A stretch of DNA of 64,000 nucleotides from positions 7,346,413-7,410,412 of the forward strand of contig NC_061783.1 in the NCBI RefSeq assembly GCF_022458985.1. The letters are read 5' to 3'. Position 1 is the first letter of the stretch. Each line of letters begins with the position of its first letter. The position numbers and the translations under genes are program-made. Of the stretch, positions 22,497 to 35,937 are shown piece by piece. Source of the stretch: Mugil cephalus. Lineage: Eukaryota; Chordata; Actinopteri; Mugiliformes; Mugilidae. The notes under the pieces are model-generated. The model made no database searches and was not told the origin of the DNA. It saw only the letters and a program-made list of their open reading frames with translations.

Positions 22497-25400
22497 CTCT
22501 AAGAGTCTTTTATCAGCATATTAATTATTCCAGCTTACAGTGTTTCACAGTGCATCTTACATACCAACTCATCCCTGTCATTACCTCGTGTCATTTTTGT
22601 GCAATACGCAGTACGTCTCCTACTGGAGGCTTTTTTTTTTTTTTTTTGTTATTCAGGATATTCATCAATACCATTATTTATATTCAACCTACTACGGCCT
22701 AATAATATTTTTTACATGTTGAAGTTAAAGTGGCAATCTCAGTGTTATCAGTCAAAGTTGATTTTTTTGCGACACCTGCAGTCGTGTAGTGGTGGAAAAA
22801 TCAAATTCACTTTTAAAATAGAGTTTGCAGAATTCTGGGGGAAGCAACACAGAATAATGTCGCTGGGAACTAATTGTCCCTTTCCATAATTGCATGAGCA
22901 GCTGTGAGCTGTTTTTTTTTGTTTTTTTTTGCAGCACGTGGCGTGATTGTGCGAACAGCCGAGGGCAGTGAAAGGAGTTGGTTACGACGCTTAGAAGTTG
23001 TGCAGCCTCCTGCTGCTCCTTCTTCTTCCATTATTCTCTGAAATCAGTCAAACTGAGTCAGAAAATTACCAAAATTACTCTTTTGCTTGTTGTCAACAAT
23101 AGCACGTCATAACTTCACTGACCAAAAACATTTCCTAAATCTACTTCCTAATGAACGCCAGCTTCTATTATGTGCAGCTGCAGAAGAACCAAATGACCAC
23201 TTAGCATTAGCAAATCATATCCAAATATCAGTTTATGGAGATTACGTTAGCCGTCACTTAACCCTTTATCGGGCGAGGACCCATATTTGGTAACTTCAAC
23301 ACACATTTGAAACTGTGTCCCCCGTCCCGCTCAGTTTTCACCAAGCGAAAGGTCAAAGCAACATATGTAAGGACAAATGTGGTCTGTAAGGTCCACCTCT
23401 GCATGAATGCTGAAAATAACTCCTTTATTAGTGATATTAGTAATATGTACGCATTGTTTACATTTTATTACCTATACTGTTATTCTAGTTTTGTTTTGAA
23501 GAATGTCACAAAAGTAAAAGAGTCTTTTTTTCCCCGAGTATTTCGACAAGTGTCCTATAAAGGGTTAATAGTGCATTTTCCCCTGGAATGTTCCCAGTTT
23601 GTAATGCACAAATTCACACACACACACACACACACATATATGAATATGTATATGTTAAAAACACTTCTATCAGTGTGTCACCTTTGTGTTACTTCATTCT
23701 GAGACAGATAACAAATTAGACAGACGCGTATTTAAATGCAAATCTTGTTCCAAGATGTACTCCCATGTTCCAAGTAGTGGCTGGGAATCACCAACATGCG
23801 TTATCAGATCAGGTGTTCATTGTGCACATATTTGTAGTGCAAATGCAATGTCAGTTTGTATATATATATACTGTATGTATGTGTATGGACGCCGACGCAC
23901 ACGAAGCTCAGTCACACGCCAGCGCTGAGAGCTGCACATGACAGACGCTCATGCATAGCTGGCTTGTTCAAAGGCATATTTGCATGGTGAACTCATTCTA
24001 CACACTCTACGTGTAGATCGGGCATAAACACACGCTGTCTTTCTCAGACATGAAAAGTTGCTTGAGGTCAGTGCTTGAGGACAAATAGCTGACTGGATAT
24101 AGTACGGGAGGCTTTGATCTCGGGACTTGGCTGTGGCAGAGACAGCCAGCCAGCCAGCGGTGCGGCCCTGCGTTACCGGAAGCTTGTGGTCTGGGACGGC
24201 TCCATTTACTACTCTGTTCTAGTGCTAAATATACAATAATAAAAAGGCTGGCAGATTTATTTCAGACTCATACATTTCCTCTCCAGCGAGGGAAGAAAGG
24301 ACTGTGCAAGAGACAGACGTCTCCAGATTAGCGAAGAACATTAAGTGATAATTACAGAGAGATAGACAAAAAGGGAGAAACGAGGTTTCCCCCTCTCGCT
24401 TTTCTCTTCCTCCGCCGCTACAGAGAGTGGCGTCTCCAAGCTAAAGCGGGGCGCCCGCTGTATTAGGCTTCCAATGATTGGCTATGATTGCATTATCTGA
24501 TCCCATGAGGGATAAAAGGACGGCAACACGCACACACACGCACACACACACCACACGCCTGTATTTCATTGCTCAACGAGCTCTGCCTCCTCAGAAGTCA
24601 AACATGACTCTTTTTTTTTCTTTCTGAAAGCATCGTCAGCCGTGCGGCCATAAATATGATTCAAATTCAAACATTGCTTTTTATCTTTTTTTTTTTTTTT
24701 CCCCAAGTTAGTTTTCTGAAGCGCTCGAGCGTGCACACGCACACACTCATGCTCCCCCATGTACTCCACTCCACCGCCAGTCCACCGCACTCCTCTCAAG
24801 GCTCTTTGATCCCTGGTCGAGGGTCCTCTCCGCGGTGCCTCTGTCTGAATTCCAGAGATTCTGGGATAATTCAAACGTTTCACGGCACATACTCGGTCCC
24901 CCCAGGAGACAGCGGCGGCGATGGAAAATGCCACCACGGTCCCCGTCTCTCTCTCCCTCCATTGTCCCTACTCTTTAATCAGGCCTTCTCTGTGGCTCGC
25001 GCTGCCACCGTGGTGTGTTGTCTCAGCCTGGGAAAATGCCGGCCTAAGTGGCTGTTATGTACTGAGGCGCAGACCACAGGGACCCAGAGGGGTGCTGCTG
25101 GAGCCCTCTGTGCCAGCCGTGGGTCTCCGAGTGGCTAACGCACACAATGAGTGAGGTCCCAAGTCTGGATGCAGCCTTACATAACACCCATCGCTACATC
25201 TATTTACTTTCTTGTCTGGGCTTCGATCGGTAAATCATACGCCATCATAATCATAGGCAAAAACCCGAACATAAATCACGAATGTTATTTGTTCCTAAAG
25301 GGTTGCTGGGTGTAAACCGACATTAAACTGCCACACAGATAGGGCAGCACTGTAGAGACTCCAGCGTGATTGCTTGGCTGTGAAATGTCTTCAGAGGGGG

Positions 25401-27512
25401 AGTTTCCTGCCCCAAAGTCAGCGAATGACCAAAACAAAGGCCTTGTGTTTTCCCTGAGTCACAGCGAGAAGAAGGTCAGCAACCAGAGTTCAACCCAATT
25501 CAGCTTTGTTTTGGGACGGGCTCGTGTCAGGGCAGGGCGGCTGGGTCAACTGACAGTTGGCCTTGCAGCCGGCCGGACGTAACGCTCCCATCAGGTCAAG
25601 TTTACAAGGGCCGACCAAAAACCCTGCTGGTTTATTCTAGTTTATATTTAGTGCTTATAAGCCTGAATAGACTTTTTATGAGGTGCCATAAATTTCATTT
25701 TCAAAAAAGGACAAGCGCGGAGGCTCATGTACGCCTACCCCGTGGTTTCTCCGGGCCACCACGAAGCCTTTGTGTTCGGCCTCTTTGCCATGGGAAAATA
25801 TCTGAAACAAATAAGTTGCCTGGTCGGCACCCATCAGTGTAAAAACACTTCTGAGAGCTGTGGATTGTGCTGAGAGGGTGTGGTGCAGCGCTCAAGGAAC
25901 TACTTGTTTACCCTCGCTGCGTCCGAAAATAAAAAAAGGAACTATTTTTTCTCCGAAATGGAAAGCAAATAAACAAGTATTCTTGAGCAGACAATGTGGG
26001 CAGGCGCGAGCAGCCTGTGGTCACGCAGCGGCATGCTGGACTTAGTGTGAGAGGGGAGGTTGATGCTTGGAGGTTTTCCCCCCGGAACACCGTCAACATT
26101 ATCATCATCATCATCAATATCAATGTGTCTGCAAAGAGGAAACGTTTGAATTTATCTCAGTAGAGTCTGTTTTAACTGCCTTGTCTTTAAACTAAAAACA
26201 TACAGTTTGACAAGTGCAAGGTTTCTGTGCAGATTTTTACTTATTTCACCTTTCAACAGTCTTAATGTTAATTTATCAAAGCAGATATAATCCATATCCA
26301 TGAGAACTGGCAGGCAGATGAATCCTCGTCGAAAACTCTGACAATGACTTTCACAACATAGTTTAAAAAAACCATTGTGCCAGTGTAAATAAAAATACAG
26401 TTTACAGCAGATTTTGCATTAAAGCACATGCGGGTCAAATTTACCACATTGTGTGATCTGTCAGGGTGATCGTAAACCCTCCATTTGTCAAAAGTTTTAG
26501 TTTATAACTCATGTGGTAGCAAACTTTTTTTTTGCATACCAGCATTAAAATCACAAGTAATCGTTTTCAACAAGCTAAGAAAGGCGTAGGGAAACTGTTG
26601 CATTCAAGTGATGGGGCCTTGTGGATAAAAGGGCGTAATCTAACTCTGCAAATGGGCAGGTTTCAGTTCCAAAGGATGTTAAAGCGTGATTTTTCAGGCA
26701 TTTTTAGATAAAAAAAAAAAAAAAAAAAGCTGGAGACAGACCATGACAGAGGAAAAGACAATTTCAAAGCCCTGTGAAGTTGAGCAACTGAAGCACTGTT
26801 GTTGAATGTTCACCAGGCCGTCATGACAGCTACACTAGAGCATAGCAGCACTTGGATAAGACAAATAAAAGGATCAAGTTTATTTATCTATCTATAGACA
26901 AGACTTTTTTTTGTTTGTTTTTTTAATGAATAACTCAATACACAGACTGCACATTATGAATCTTACTGATGTTACAGTGGGAATGGAAGTTGACTGTGTG
27001 TTGGTTAGCTTGATCTAATTGGCAAATTTGCTACTACTCTGACGCTGAGATGTCTGTAACTCAGCTACAGCCAGACTTTCTTTGTTGCCATCAATGAACA
27101 TCGATGATAATTGATTCTTGATTTTTATTTTTTTTTTTAAACTTTTTTATTAGAGCAATTACTTTCTGCAATGGCTGTGTGTCACATCCATCCCATCGGG
27201 TCATCCACGGACAGCCAGGGCACGCCGTGCCTCCTCTGGAACAGATACACTTTTGGCCTGCTTTAGATTGCGGCTTTTAAAACTGCAACTACATACTGTT
27301 TGTTGAGACTTTCTGTTCCATTGCTGCGCATGAAACCACTTCAGTCACACAAACAGGGAATTGAAATTAAAGTAAAGCTGAGGGTATAATGTAATTGTTA
27401 TTGTATCATAATATTTATAAAAGGTTTTTAAAAATGGCACATATTCTCCATAAAACTAGAACTGGTTTGTTTGTTTCTGGCGATTTATTTTTCAGTGTGT
27501 TCTAGATCTTCC
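22497..27512. other. intergenic, no gene seen
   Basis: There is a (CA)n run at 23615-23636 and another CA-rich tract near 24527-24550, several T runs, and no open frame with splice support. A CCGCGG-rich patch at 24890-25140 is GC-rich but shows no gene structure I can defend. Confidence 0.5.
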
Positions 27513-27600
27513 GATAGGTGGTGGTAATGGGCCTTTGAGCACCGCCAGTCAAGCCTGGAGAAGAAGAAGAAGTAGTAGAAGAAGAACAAGAAGAAGAAGA
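27513..27600 (+). repeat. promoter-proximal teleost repeat ending in GAAGAAG
   Basis: The core GGTGGTAATGGGCC, then GCACCGCCAGTCAAGCC, is followed by a GAAGAAG tract. Similar elements lie before the second helix-turn-helix gene (36714-36787) and before fuca1 (39152-39250), all in the same orientation as the gene downstream. Confidence 0.5.
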
Positions 27601-27674
27601 ATGTAGACGCTGATTGTTGCTAGTTGCTGTTTTTCCGCTACGGAATAGGATTTACCACAGAGCAATTATACAAG
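27601..27674 (+). promoter_or_regulatory. possible untranslated first exon of zbtb8b
   Basis: After the GAAGAAG tract the sequence becomes less repetitive and ends at ATACAA/GTGAGC, a good donor near 27672. The next acceptor in the right place is TCCTGGCAG at 28106. This is inferred from motifs only. Confidence 0.3.
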
Positions 27675-28125
27675 TGAGCTCGTATTATGTTTGATTTTAT
27701 TTTACGGTTTGTCAGCATACTTTGTAATCTGCAGCTTGTCCTGTTACGCTGTTGTTTTAAAAAGTATCACCTAGTGCTAGCAGGCTACGCACGGAGTAAA
27801 CAGGATCCGCTTGCCGTTATTTTAGGTCTGTTTGGTTTAATTTTTGCACATTTAATCCCCAGGAACTGTTGTATTTTAGAGCAGTAAATGTTTCTTACCC
27901 TCAAGGGCTATAGTTGATCGTGGCGAGCTCATTGGTTGAGTCTTTATGCGTAAACCGTGTAGAATAAATACAATCACACTACATCAGTACAACCGCCGCA
28001 AACCAATAGTAATCGAAGTCAAAACTCATGAGTAGAAAGGAAGTTTTATGTAAGTTAAATGAATATCATGTTACCCCAATTCACATGGCTCTTCTCTTCC
28101 TGGCAGAGGAACCTGGGGTGCAAAC

Positions 28126-31100
28126 ATGGAGGTGCCTTGCTACCTGCCCAAACTGCTCTTTGAGCTCAATGAGCAGCGCAAGCGGGACTTCTTCTGTGAC
28201 TGCAGCATCCTCGTCGAGGGCCGCGTCTTCAAGGCCCATCGTAACGTGTTGTTTGCCGGCAGTGGCTATTTTAGGGCCCTTCTGGTACACTACCTACAGG
28301 TGAGCATACGAGTGCTTCTGTGTTTCTGACAATCAAGCAGAGCACAAAAGGTAAATGGCTTTGATTGTCATGGAACTGAACTCGCAAGTTGAATGTACTC
28401 AAACATCTCTTTTCAGGACAACGGACAGCGCTACAGCACGGCGTCACTGGACATCGTAACAGCTGACGCCTTCTCCGTCATTCTGGACTTCCTCTACTCC
28501 GGCCGCTTGGCCCTCAACAGGAGCAACGTCATTGAGGTGATGTCGGCGGCCAGCTACCTGCAGATGACTGATCTGGTGAGCTTTTGCAAAGGGTACATCA
28601 GCTCGTCCTTGGAAATATGCAGCAAGGACAAGGAGAGGAACACGGAGAAGGACAACCAGGCGCAAAAGGGAGGGACGGGTCCTGCCGATAGTGGCACGCC
28701 TGCTGCAACGACCTCCAGTGGTGCTGGGGTTACAGAGTCTCATTCACAGGTCGCCGAGGCGGATAGAGGGTCAGCTTTAGGCCCGGAGTCCGAGACCTCG
28801 GCTAGAACCCCTTTGTCCATTGCCGCCACCACCCCTCCAGCCTCAGGCAGGGACAGTGGTTACCCTTCCAGGGAGGAGTTTGCACCTGGGAGTGAAAGTC
28901 AGAAGGTACATGTGGACCAGACTAATCTCTCATCTTCCTCATCCTCTGCTTTGACTCTAGAGCTAGTGAACCCTAAGATAGAGTACGACCCCGACGAGGA
29001 GCTCATGGAGTCTCCTGACACCAAAGACCTTTCATCGTATCCTGGACCTTCCCTGCACAATGACCATCATAGCAGGCTACTCCCCACAAGTCCCTCTAAT
29101 TCCAACGAACGCTCTCCCTTGGGATACAACTCCTCCTTTAATACCAGGCAGCTGATGGAGATGCTGGCCAGAGGTGAAGGCCCCAGTCCTCTGGGGGACA
29201 GAGTGGGGCAACGCTTTACACAGGGACTAGGTAGTAACACGGGAGGAAGCAGAATGGACGAGGGGTTAGGGTTTGTGGGCTCATCTATCATGGAGATCCA
29301 GTCTGATTGGCTTGGAGAGGACACAGGTAATTGGCGGGAGTTAACTAACCCCGTACAAATGGGTCACGGTGACATTCATTTCCCTGCTGACTTAGAAAAT
29401 GCCTATATTACGCATCTACTTTCCATTCAGTGAAATTCGCAGTAAAATGAGGTAGACGCTGACTACTGGCCTCTTTCTCCCCCTGCAGGCGATGGCTTGG
29501 TAGTGCCAGTGAAACTCCACAAGTGCCCGTTCTGTCCTTACACGGCCAAGCAGAAGGGGATCATGAAGAGACACATACGTTGCCACACAGGCGAGAGGCC
29601 CTTCCCCTGTCCCATGTGCGGCAAGAGGTTCACACGACAGGAGCACCTTCGTAGCCACGCCCTAAGTGTAAGAGGAACCTAGTTTTGATTGTATTATGTT
29701 GTTTAATTTATTGGAAATTAATGACACATTTTTGCCTCTATATCCTCTCTATTATTTAACCATCCAATGTTTAATGGTATACATATATGATATATATATA
29801 TATATATTGCTTCATATTTAATGACTTGATGTGTTATTGTTCTTGATGATAATTTTCATACCAAATGTTATAGATAACAAGAATAACAATACAAATTCTG
29901 CTGTGCTATTTTAAAGCTCAGTATTTTTTCAGTGGTTGGCAGAATCATTTTTGATGAGAGACAGGCGGTTAAACAGACATATTTTAGTATAAAAGTCTGT
30001 ATTTTGAAAAACAAATGTCAAATAACACAGATAAATTGAGTAAATAACGTTATTATTATTATACGATATTTATACCGTATTTTTTTCCCCTTTAGAAAAA
30101 CAATTTCAGAGGTTGACCACCCATTTTTGTCACTCTGAACCATGTATTCTAATTCTAACCATCCAGAATTAAACCCCTCTCATGACTGTTGTGATGTTCA
30201 GTTTATGTTTCAGTGAGCGTCAGAGCACTGGTAATCCAGGTGGATGCTCATTGTGGAGGATGTAGTTTGTGGTGCTGTTAAACTGAGTTGAATGAAATGC
30301 TAAACGTGTTTCTGTTATTTAGCCAAGCCGGCAGACAACAGTTGGGCTGTCAAAAGAGTAGAAAGACATAAAGACATACAATACAGTTCAACAGCACTAC
30401 AAACCACAGCCAGTTATTTTAAACAGAGTTGATAACATAACCTTTAAAAAGCTAAGAATTAGTGCAAGACTGCTACATTTGAATGCAGTCATTTTCTTTT
30501 GTGCACCTAGTGAACTTGCAACTGAGTGTAAATTGTTATTGTTATTTTTCTATTCTGTGAATGAATTCCTTCATCTCCTTTTTATGTCCGATTGTTCTTT
30601 TGATGTTTATAATGGAAAACCATATCGATGCCCAGTATTACACGAGGCAGAGTTTTTCCAAATATCCTCAAACATGTCTGGAATGGATTTTAACGCTGCG
30701 GTGCTGGATGGCATTGTTGCAGATTACAGATTGATTGCGACATGTTGACTTGCTTACAAAAAACTGTACAGGCCGTAATACATCAGGAAGACAAAATGGC
30801 TGGCTCAAGACCACTTAAGTCAGTAATTGCCAGCGGTTGGCTGTAAACAGTAATTAGCATATCCTTCTTTAATCGAATGCCGTTTCAGTTCTTTTTCCCC
30901 GTTGTGTTTTTTGTGCAGAAAATAAGTCGGTAGCGAAACTCCTGTCTCCTACGTTGTTGTTCTTTAATATTCTAAATGTGGGTGCTGCCAAACATTTACG
31001 TGTTCACTCTGCTGACGGCCCACAGGTCCACAGACAGTGCTGGCCAGTGTCGTGTAAGAGCTGCAGGCGAACGTTCACTGGGCCGAGCGTGTCGCCGGGG

Positions 31101-31340
31101 CTCAGGCGTTTTGGCATCTGCGACGGCTGCAGCTGCGTGACGACCACTCACGACGACTCAGCTCCCGTCCACCCCTCCGGCCAAGCGGAGCCAATGGAAC
31201 GTGCGGACGGAGGCGCAGACTGGTCCAGTTTTATGGACGATGTGGATGAGGTGGAGGTTGGCAGAGTGGAGGACTTAGTGGAGAAACAGATGCTTGAAAG
31301 ACAGCTAGCTGCCTGTACTGATGTAAGTCACACACTGTGA
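28126..31340 (+). CDS. zbtb8b: ZBTB8B, BTB and C2H2 zinc-finger transcriptional regulator
   Basis: Coding exons 28126-28299, 28417-29326, 29489-29667 and 31026-31340 join in phase to 525 residues (human ZBTB8B is about 495). The BTB/POZ domain starts at [19 protein letters not shown] and runs to about residue 120. A long low-complexity linker follows (~130-350). Two C2H2 fingers start [17 protein letters not shown] and [17 protein letters not shown]. The last His of finger 2 comes from the next exon (VHRQ). A Cys cluster with [13 protein letters not shown] follows, then an acidic tail. The finger region and the preceding WLGEDTGDG...VVPVKLHK segment match ZBTB8B rather than ZBTB8A. Its role is presumed nuclear DNA-binding regulation; little is known of its targets. 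A strong GTAAGT at 31323 could replace the last residues in another isoform. Confidence 0.9.
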
Positions 31341-32298
31341 GTTTATATTTAAATTTCTAATTTATAGTCCCACACCATGGAATACCTTGGACTTTTTAGA
31401 TCATCGTGTCTCTCTTGGTAAACTTCCAGAAATGGAAAGAAATGGTAAAGAAAGCCACTGGGTTGTAACAAAGTGAAAGGGACTTTACAACAGCAGGTGG
31501 CTGAAATGATGTTTCAGGGAGCAGTCACAGTTTGCAGGCTCAAACACTCGCAGTGGCAGCCACAGTTGGTCGAGACTTGATTAAAAGATGTTACATGCAG
31601 TATTGTCATTTTTGCAGCTACTCAGAACAAAAACGTCACTTTCAAGCTAAGTTTTGAATATGAGCATGTGTTCCTAATTGTATGAAAGGTATTATATTTT
31701 TTGTATTTATTGTGGCGTATGCCAATAATGCAATGCTGATTATAATTTCGCAAGTTTTCTGTTACTGCATAAAAACGGGCTCAACCAGATTTTACCATTA
31801 AAGACATCGTTTTAAATTATTATTAAATATAAAATGGTATTCCATTAAATCATTCATGAGATGTTTTCAAAGCACTGTATAAATGCGCAGTTTCCTTTCT
31901 CAAATTACTGTTTCAGTAGAACTTGCTTTAGTATTTCTGTCTCTGTATTCTTTTTGTCTCTTCTTCCAGACTCAGAGCATGATGTTGACGTCAGGGCTCA
32001 GTGTGGGTCAGACCACGCGTTGCGTGTTATATTTATGGTGGGAAAATATTCCTGTAATTTGTGTCTGGATTTGTTGTCCAGTTGCAGGATATATTTTGAG
32101 ATATCCGATGCCTTGAAGGTGGTATTGTTTGATGAGTAAGAATCGGTGCCTACAAGTATTGCGCAGGACTGTTTTGATGGCGTCTTTGACGCACACAAAC
32201 CCAGTACGTCCTGGTTGTGATTTTCCATCACTCATGTTAGCACTACAGAAAATGACCTGGAACTGGTAGTTGAAAAGAGTGAGAATCATTGTCATTGC

Positions 32299-32304
32299 AA
32301 TAAA
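32299..32304 (+). terminator. candidate poly(A) signal of zbtb8b
   Basis: AATAAA lies about 960 bases after the stop codon, with T-rich sequence just downstream. Confidence 0.4.
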
Positions 32305-32408
32305 TGTCCTTTTTTACAATCTGAAATGATGGTTATTCACCGGTTATCTTAATTTTGCTGATTTTCCTCATGTCCAAATCATCGTCCGTTTGATCCAAAT
32401 GCGGCCTC

Positions 32409-32424
32409 TGGCGCCCTCTAGTGG
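32409..32424 (-). promoter_or_regulatory. CTCF-type motif
   Basis: The minus strand reads CCACTAGAGGGCGCCA, a full match to the CTCF core consensus (CCACNAGRKGGCR). It lies just past the zbtb8b 3' end and before the helix-turn-helix gene pair. Confidence 0.5.
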
Positions 32425-33398
32425 TAGAATTTGAGGTTATGCAGAAAAGCTTTGGATACACATTTTTGCTTGTGGTCCCAGGATCCTGTTGAATATTTCT
32501 GCCCAGGTATCATTTCCTGCTGTGAGTATGTTAGTAGCTTACCATAACAATATCAGTGTTTTTTTGTTTTGTTTTTTTACTGACTACATCAAGTTTGCTT
32601 AGCCACACCATCACCTGCAGTGTGTTCCATGTATATGATTGCTTTCAGCTGAAAGGTGGTACTCCGAGAATAATAATGGGAATACAATAATGTTATATTT
32701 ATTACTCTGCATAAAATAGTGTCACAAGTAAAACAAAGCAATTTTCATTTACTTGCAAACAAGTAGATACACTAGATACAAATCCTTTGGTCCAAATCAG
32801 AAGAGTTATCAAGGCTCATCTTCCCATATATTTCACCAACTGAATTATTCAATTATCATTTTTAACTCCATATGAAAAAAACTAAACTTACTAATTACAG
32901 TTTGTGTGGTTTGTGTGTTACGGTCCTGCACAAAACCATCACACAGTTCAGTGGCCACATCTCTTACAATGGTTCACAGCCATGACCGGGGGTTAAAATG
33001 TAGGAATGCATTCCTTTTTATTAGTGTACCAAATGCTTTGGGAAACGAGTGGAAACGGAAAATTACAACTGTCACGGTGGGGAATTAAATGATGAAATGC
33101 CACTTGATTGTTTAAATGAACTGTTCTCCGTCATGTGTTGAAGTTCCATTAAATAATAATAATGAAAAAAAAAAAAAAAAAAAAAGATGCGTGCGGGGCG
33201 GGAACACATCCGGGCATTTGGACTGTACTTGATCTGAACTGTGCTCGGGCAGAGACTGGTGACGTCTCCGATGAAGTCCACCAGAACAGACCAGAACGAA
33301 CGCGAGCAGAACAGCCGGCTTGTTTTTATTTTATTGTGGGGGGTGGCAGACACGAGACGCTGCGGCGTGTCCACGAGCCTTTCTCCGGGGAGGAAAAC

Positions 33399-33938
33399 AT
33401 GGGGAAGTCGCGAGATTTGAGCGAGTTCGAGCGGGGCATGATAGTGGGAGCCCGCAGCGCCGGGTGCAGCATCTCGCAGACCGTGAACATGTTAGGATTT
33501 TCAAAGACGGCGGTGTCTCGAGTTTTCAGGGAATGGTGCGAGAAACAGAAAACGTCCAGTCGACGGGAGCTGAGCGGGAGAAAGCGCCTCGTCGACGAGG
33601 CCGGCGAGAAGATGCTGGAGAGGATAATGGAGGCGAACAACCAGGCTACGGATGTGCAGATCCAGGCCATGTACAACAGCAGCGGACCGGAGAAGCCCAT
33701 CTCGCTCAGAACCACCCAGCGGACCCTCAAGAGGCTGGGCTACAGCCGCAAGATGCAGCGGCAGGACGTGCTGGTCGCGGCTGGGCTGCAGGCTTTAGCC
33801 GTGTACTCATGTCCACAGCAGCTGGAGACTCCCACTGACTCTGCGTGCGGGAAACAAACTGACCTCAAGAACGAGTCTCCCACGGATACCACTAGCAGTA
33901 ACGAGAATGACAAAAAGGATGTAGAAGCAGTAACCTAA
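33399..33938 (+). CDS. intronless helix-turn-helix protein from a Tc1 transposase, copy A (179 aa)
   Basis: The ATG at 33399 opens MGKSRDLSEFERGMIVGARS, the usual start of a teleost Tc1-type transposase. Residues ~8-55 form the first helix-turn-helix (SISQTVNMLGFSKTAVSRVF). GRKRLVDEAGE (~72-82) is the GRPR-like linker. Residues ~84-125 form the second helix-turn-helix, ending RTLKRLGYSR. The catalytic DDE domain that should follow (>200 residues) is absent. Instead there is a ~50-residue polar tail (QDVLVAAGLQALAV, then a Ser/Thr/Asp/Asn/Lys-rich end). The frame is intact, CpG-rich and intronless. A paralogue lies 3.5 kb downstream at 36887. The frame is open upstream to 33162 through an encoded A run, but MGKS is the family start. 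AATAAA is at 34286. It is either a domesticated DNA-binding gene or a truncated element; intact duplicates favour domestication. Confidence 0.65.
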   Translation: MGKSRDLSEFERGMIVGARSAGCSISQTVNMLGFSKTAVSRVFREWCEKQKTSSRRELSGRKRLVDEAGEKMLERIMEANNQATDVQIQAMYNSSGPEKPISLRTTQRTLKRLGYSRKMQRQDVLVAAGLQALAVYSCPQQLETPTDSACGKQTDLKNESPTDTTSSNENDKKDVEAVT

Positions 33939-35937
33939 TTTTTTTTTTCAACATGGCGGCTCCACTCCCAAGATGGCGAACTGTGCAGAAGTTCTTTTTT
34001 TTATATATATTTTTTATTTAAGCACTACATTGTCTTGCAAAAGAAAAAAAAAACGTAGGGAGCACCTCAGCCAGGAAAATGACTACGAAAACGGAAGAAG
34101 ACAGAGTGACAGCACAGACAACAATACAAAAGAAAATACGTTTAAACAAGCAACTAAAAAAAAAGTGACAGCACTCCATGTTCAAATAAAGCTTATAAGA
34201 GCAACGAACGGGACATTAAAGGAGTGGACTGGCTTTTCTTTCCCACACTTTTAGCTATGAAAAATGAACAGCAAAATTGATTGTGAATAAATACATTGAA
34301 GGTGGGGGTGAGACCTACCACTTACACCTGCCTACATATGTTGTGCTGAAATCCAGTTTCTCAATGAGTATGAGAAACACACCGTTTGGGGAAGAAAAAA
34401 ATAAAGTGGTTTATAGTTTCAACTTTTACAGAAGAAAAGGTGCATGCATTCACTTCATAACCAAATGTTTTGTGGAAGACATCATTAGTGGTATATTTAA
34501 ATATTATTTTATCTCCAGGTCAACAGAATATTTAAGAAACAAAGGAAAAGATTTCATTGTCAAGGTGTTTACTGCGGCACCAGTGTAGTATGTCATTTTG
34601 GTTCAAAAACAAGCTCACGTTTCTGTTACAGTATTGATCTAAAGACTTGTGTTATGTGGTGGTGATATTCCAAGGAAAAGGCATTTTACCATAAATATTT
34701 TACCAAAAAGCAATGCTTAATTGGTGACGTGAAAAAGCTCTAGTTGTTAAACTGTTAGGAATATGGTGGCATATACTCTCACTTACCAAAAAAAAAAGAA
34801 AGAAAAGAAAAAGACTTGTGAAACTGAATGCATTGCGGTCTAAATAATGGAATCAAGTTTCTATACCACAACACGGTTTAATAGGACTACAAACTTCAAC
34901 TACGAAAATGAAAACACGCAGTTTAGTAGATTAGAGATTTAGTGCGGAGAGATATTATATACACAATTTACATTGTCGCGGCACGTTCAATGTGTGGCTC
35001 GGTAGTAGCTCCGGACGTGCACCGGGTCATGCACAACTGTGATTGGTCCGAAACTAATTCTCTTGTTCACGTGTCTCAGCGGCCGGAGAAGCACATAAAG
35101 TTCGCCTTCGTTCGGGTTTATACACGCCATCTATTCGGATGTCTAATCTATTTTATGTGCTGCAGTGATTTTAGTGAAACGAACTGTTAATCCACATTTA
35201 TTATCTTCTTCTATCAATTCCAAATGAACCGCTAGGTGCCACTCGCCATTGTATGAAATGCGAGTGCAGCTCACATCTGGACAGTCGCCGCCTAGTGTTT
35301 CGGTTGTGTAATTACAGAACAATACTTGCAGACCAGTGTACTGGTATGCTCTCCACGGCTAAGTCAATGTGCTGCAACCACCTGATTGAAATTCAGTTAC
35401 TCTAAGCATAGGTCCTGTGTAAACCATTTTTTTTTCTCCATGCTGCTTGTAATCTGGGAGTAAAACTTAACTAGTAATTAAAATATTGTTTTGTTCTGAG
35501 TAAAGCAAGGTATTTTCTCCTTTACTCCCTTTTCACTGATATAATGGCTGCATTATCAATAATGCATACCATGGGCAGCCAGACATTGCAGCATTTTAGG
35601 GCAATTAATGTCAGACCTGAAGATTTAGAGACAATACTAATTCCATCAGTTGCTATTGAAACTATATACTCTTATCGATTCATACCCCTATGTTCTTTAT
35701 CAGCCAACCACATGATGGTCATCAATAAGAGCATGTCTGTCCTGCAGATAAGCTTTGGGTCCCCGTTTCCGCTTCTAGCTTTTGCCAGAGACCGGCGATT
35801 TTTTTTATTGGTCCTCTTTGCATAAGTTCTCCCACAAGATGATTTTCATATATATTTTTTTTTTATCTTTTTTTTTTGAAACTTCATTTATGTTTGGGCT
35901 GTTCACTGGTGTGCTGTCTTACTGTGCGCATGTCTTG
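33939..35937. other. spacer between the two helix-turn-helix genes
   Basis: Just after copy A are two YY1-like motifs (ACATGGCGGC and AAGATGGCG, 33950-33977). A small CpG-rich patch at 34980-35130 has a CCAAT-type motif (minus strand, 35041-35047) and an E-box CACGTG (35068-35073). The rest is AT-rich. I see no further gene. Confidence 0.4.

Noticed and set aside
30479-30748. 89-codon frame in a zbtb8b intron
   Set aside because: Composition is intron-like (Phe/Leu/Cys-rich) and phase does not fit the gene.
33162-33398. N-terminal extension of helix-turn-helix copy A beginning with a Lys run
   Set aside because: It starts inside an A microsatellite and the added residues have no counterpart in copy B or in Tc1 transposases. 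The MGKS start is the family start.
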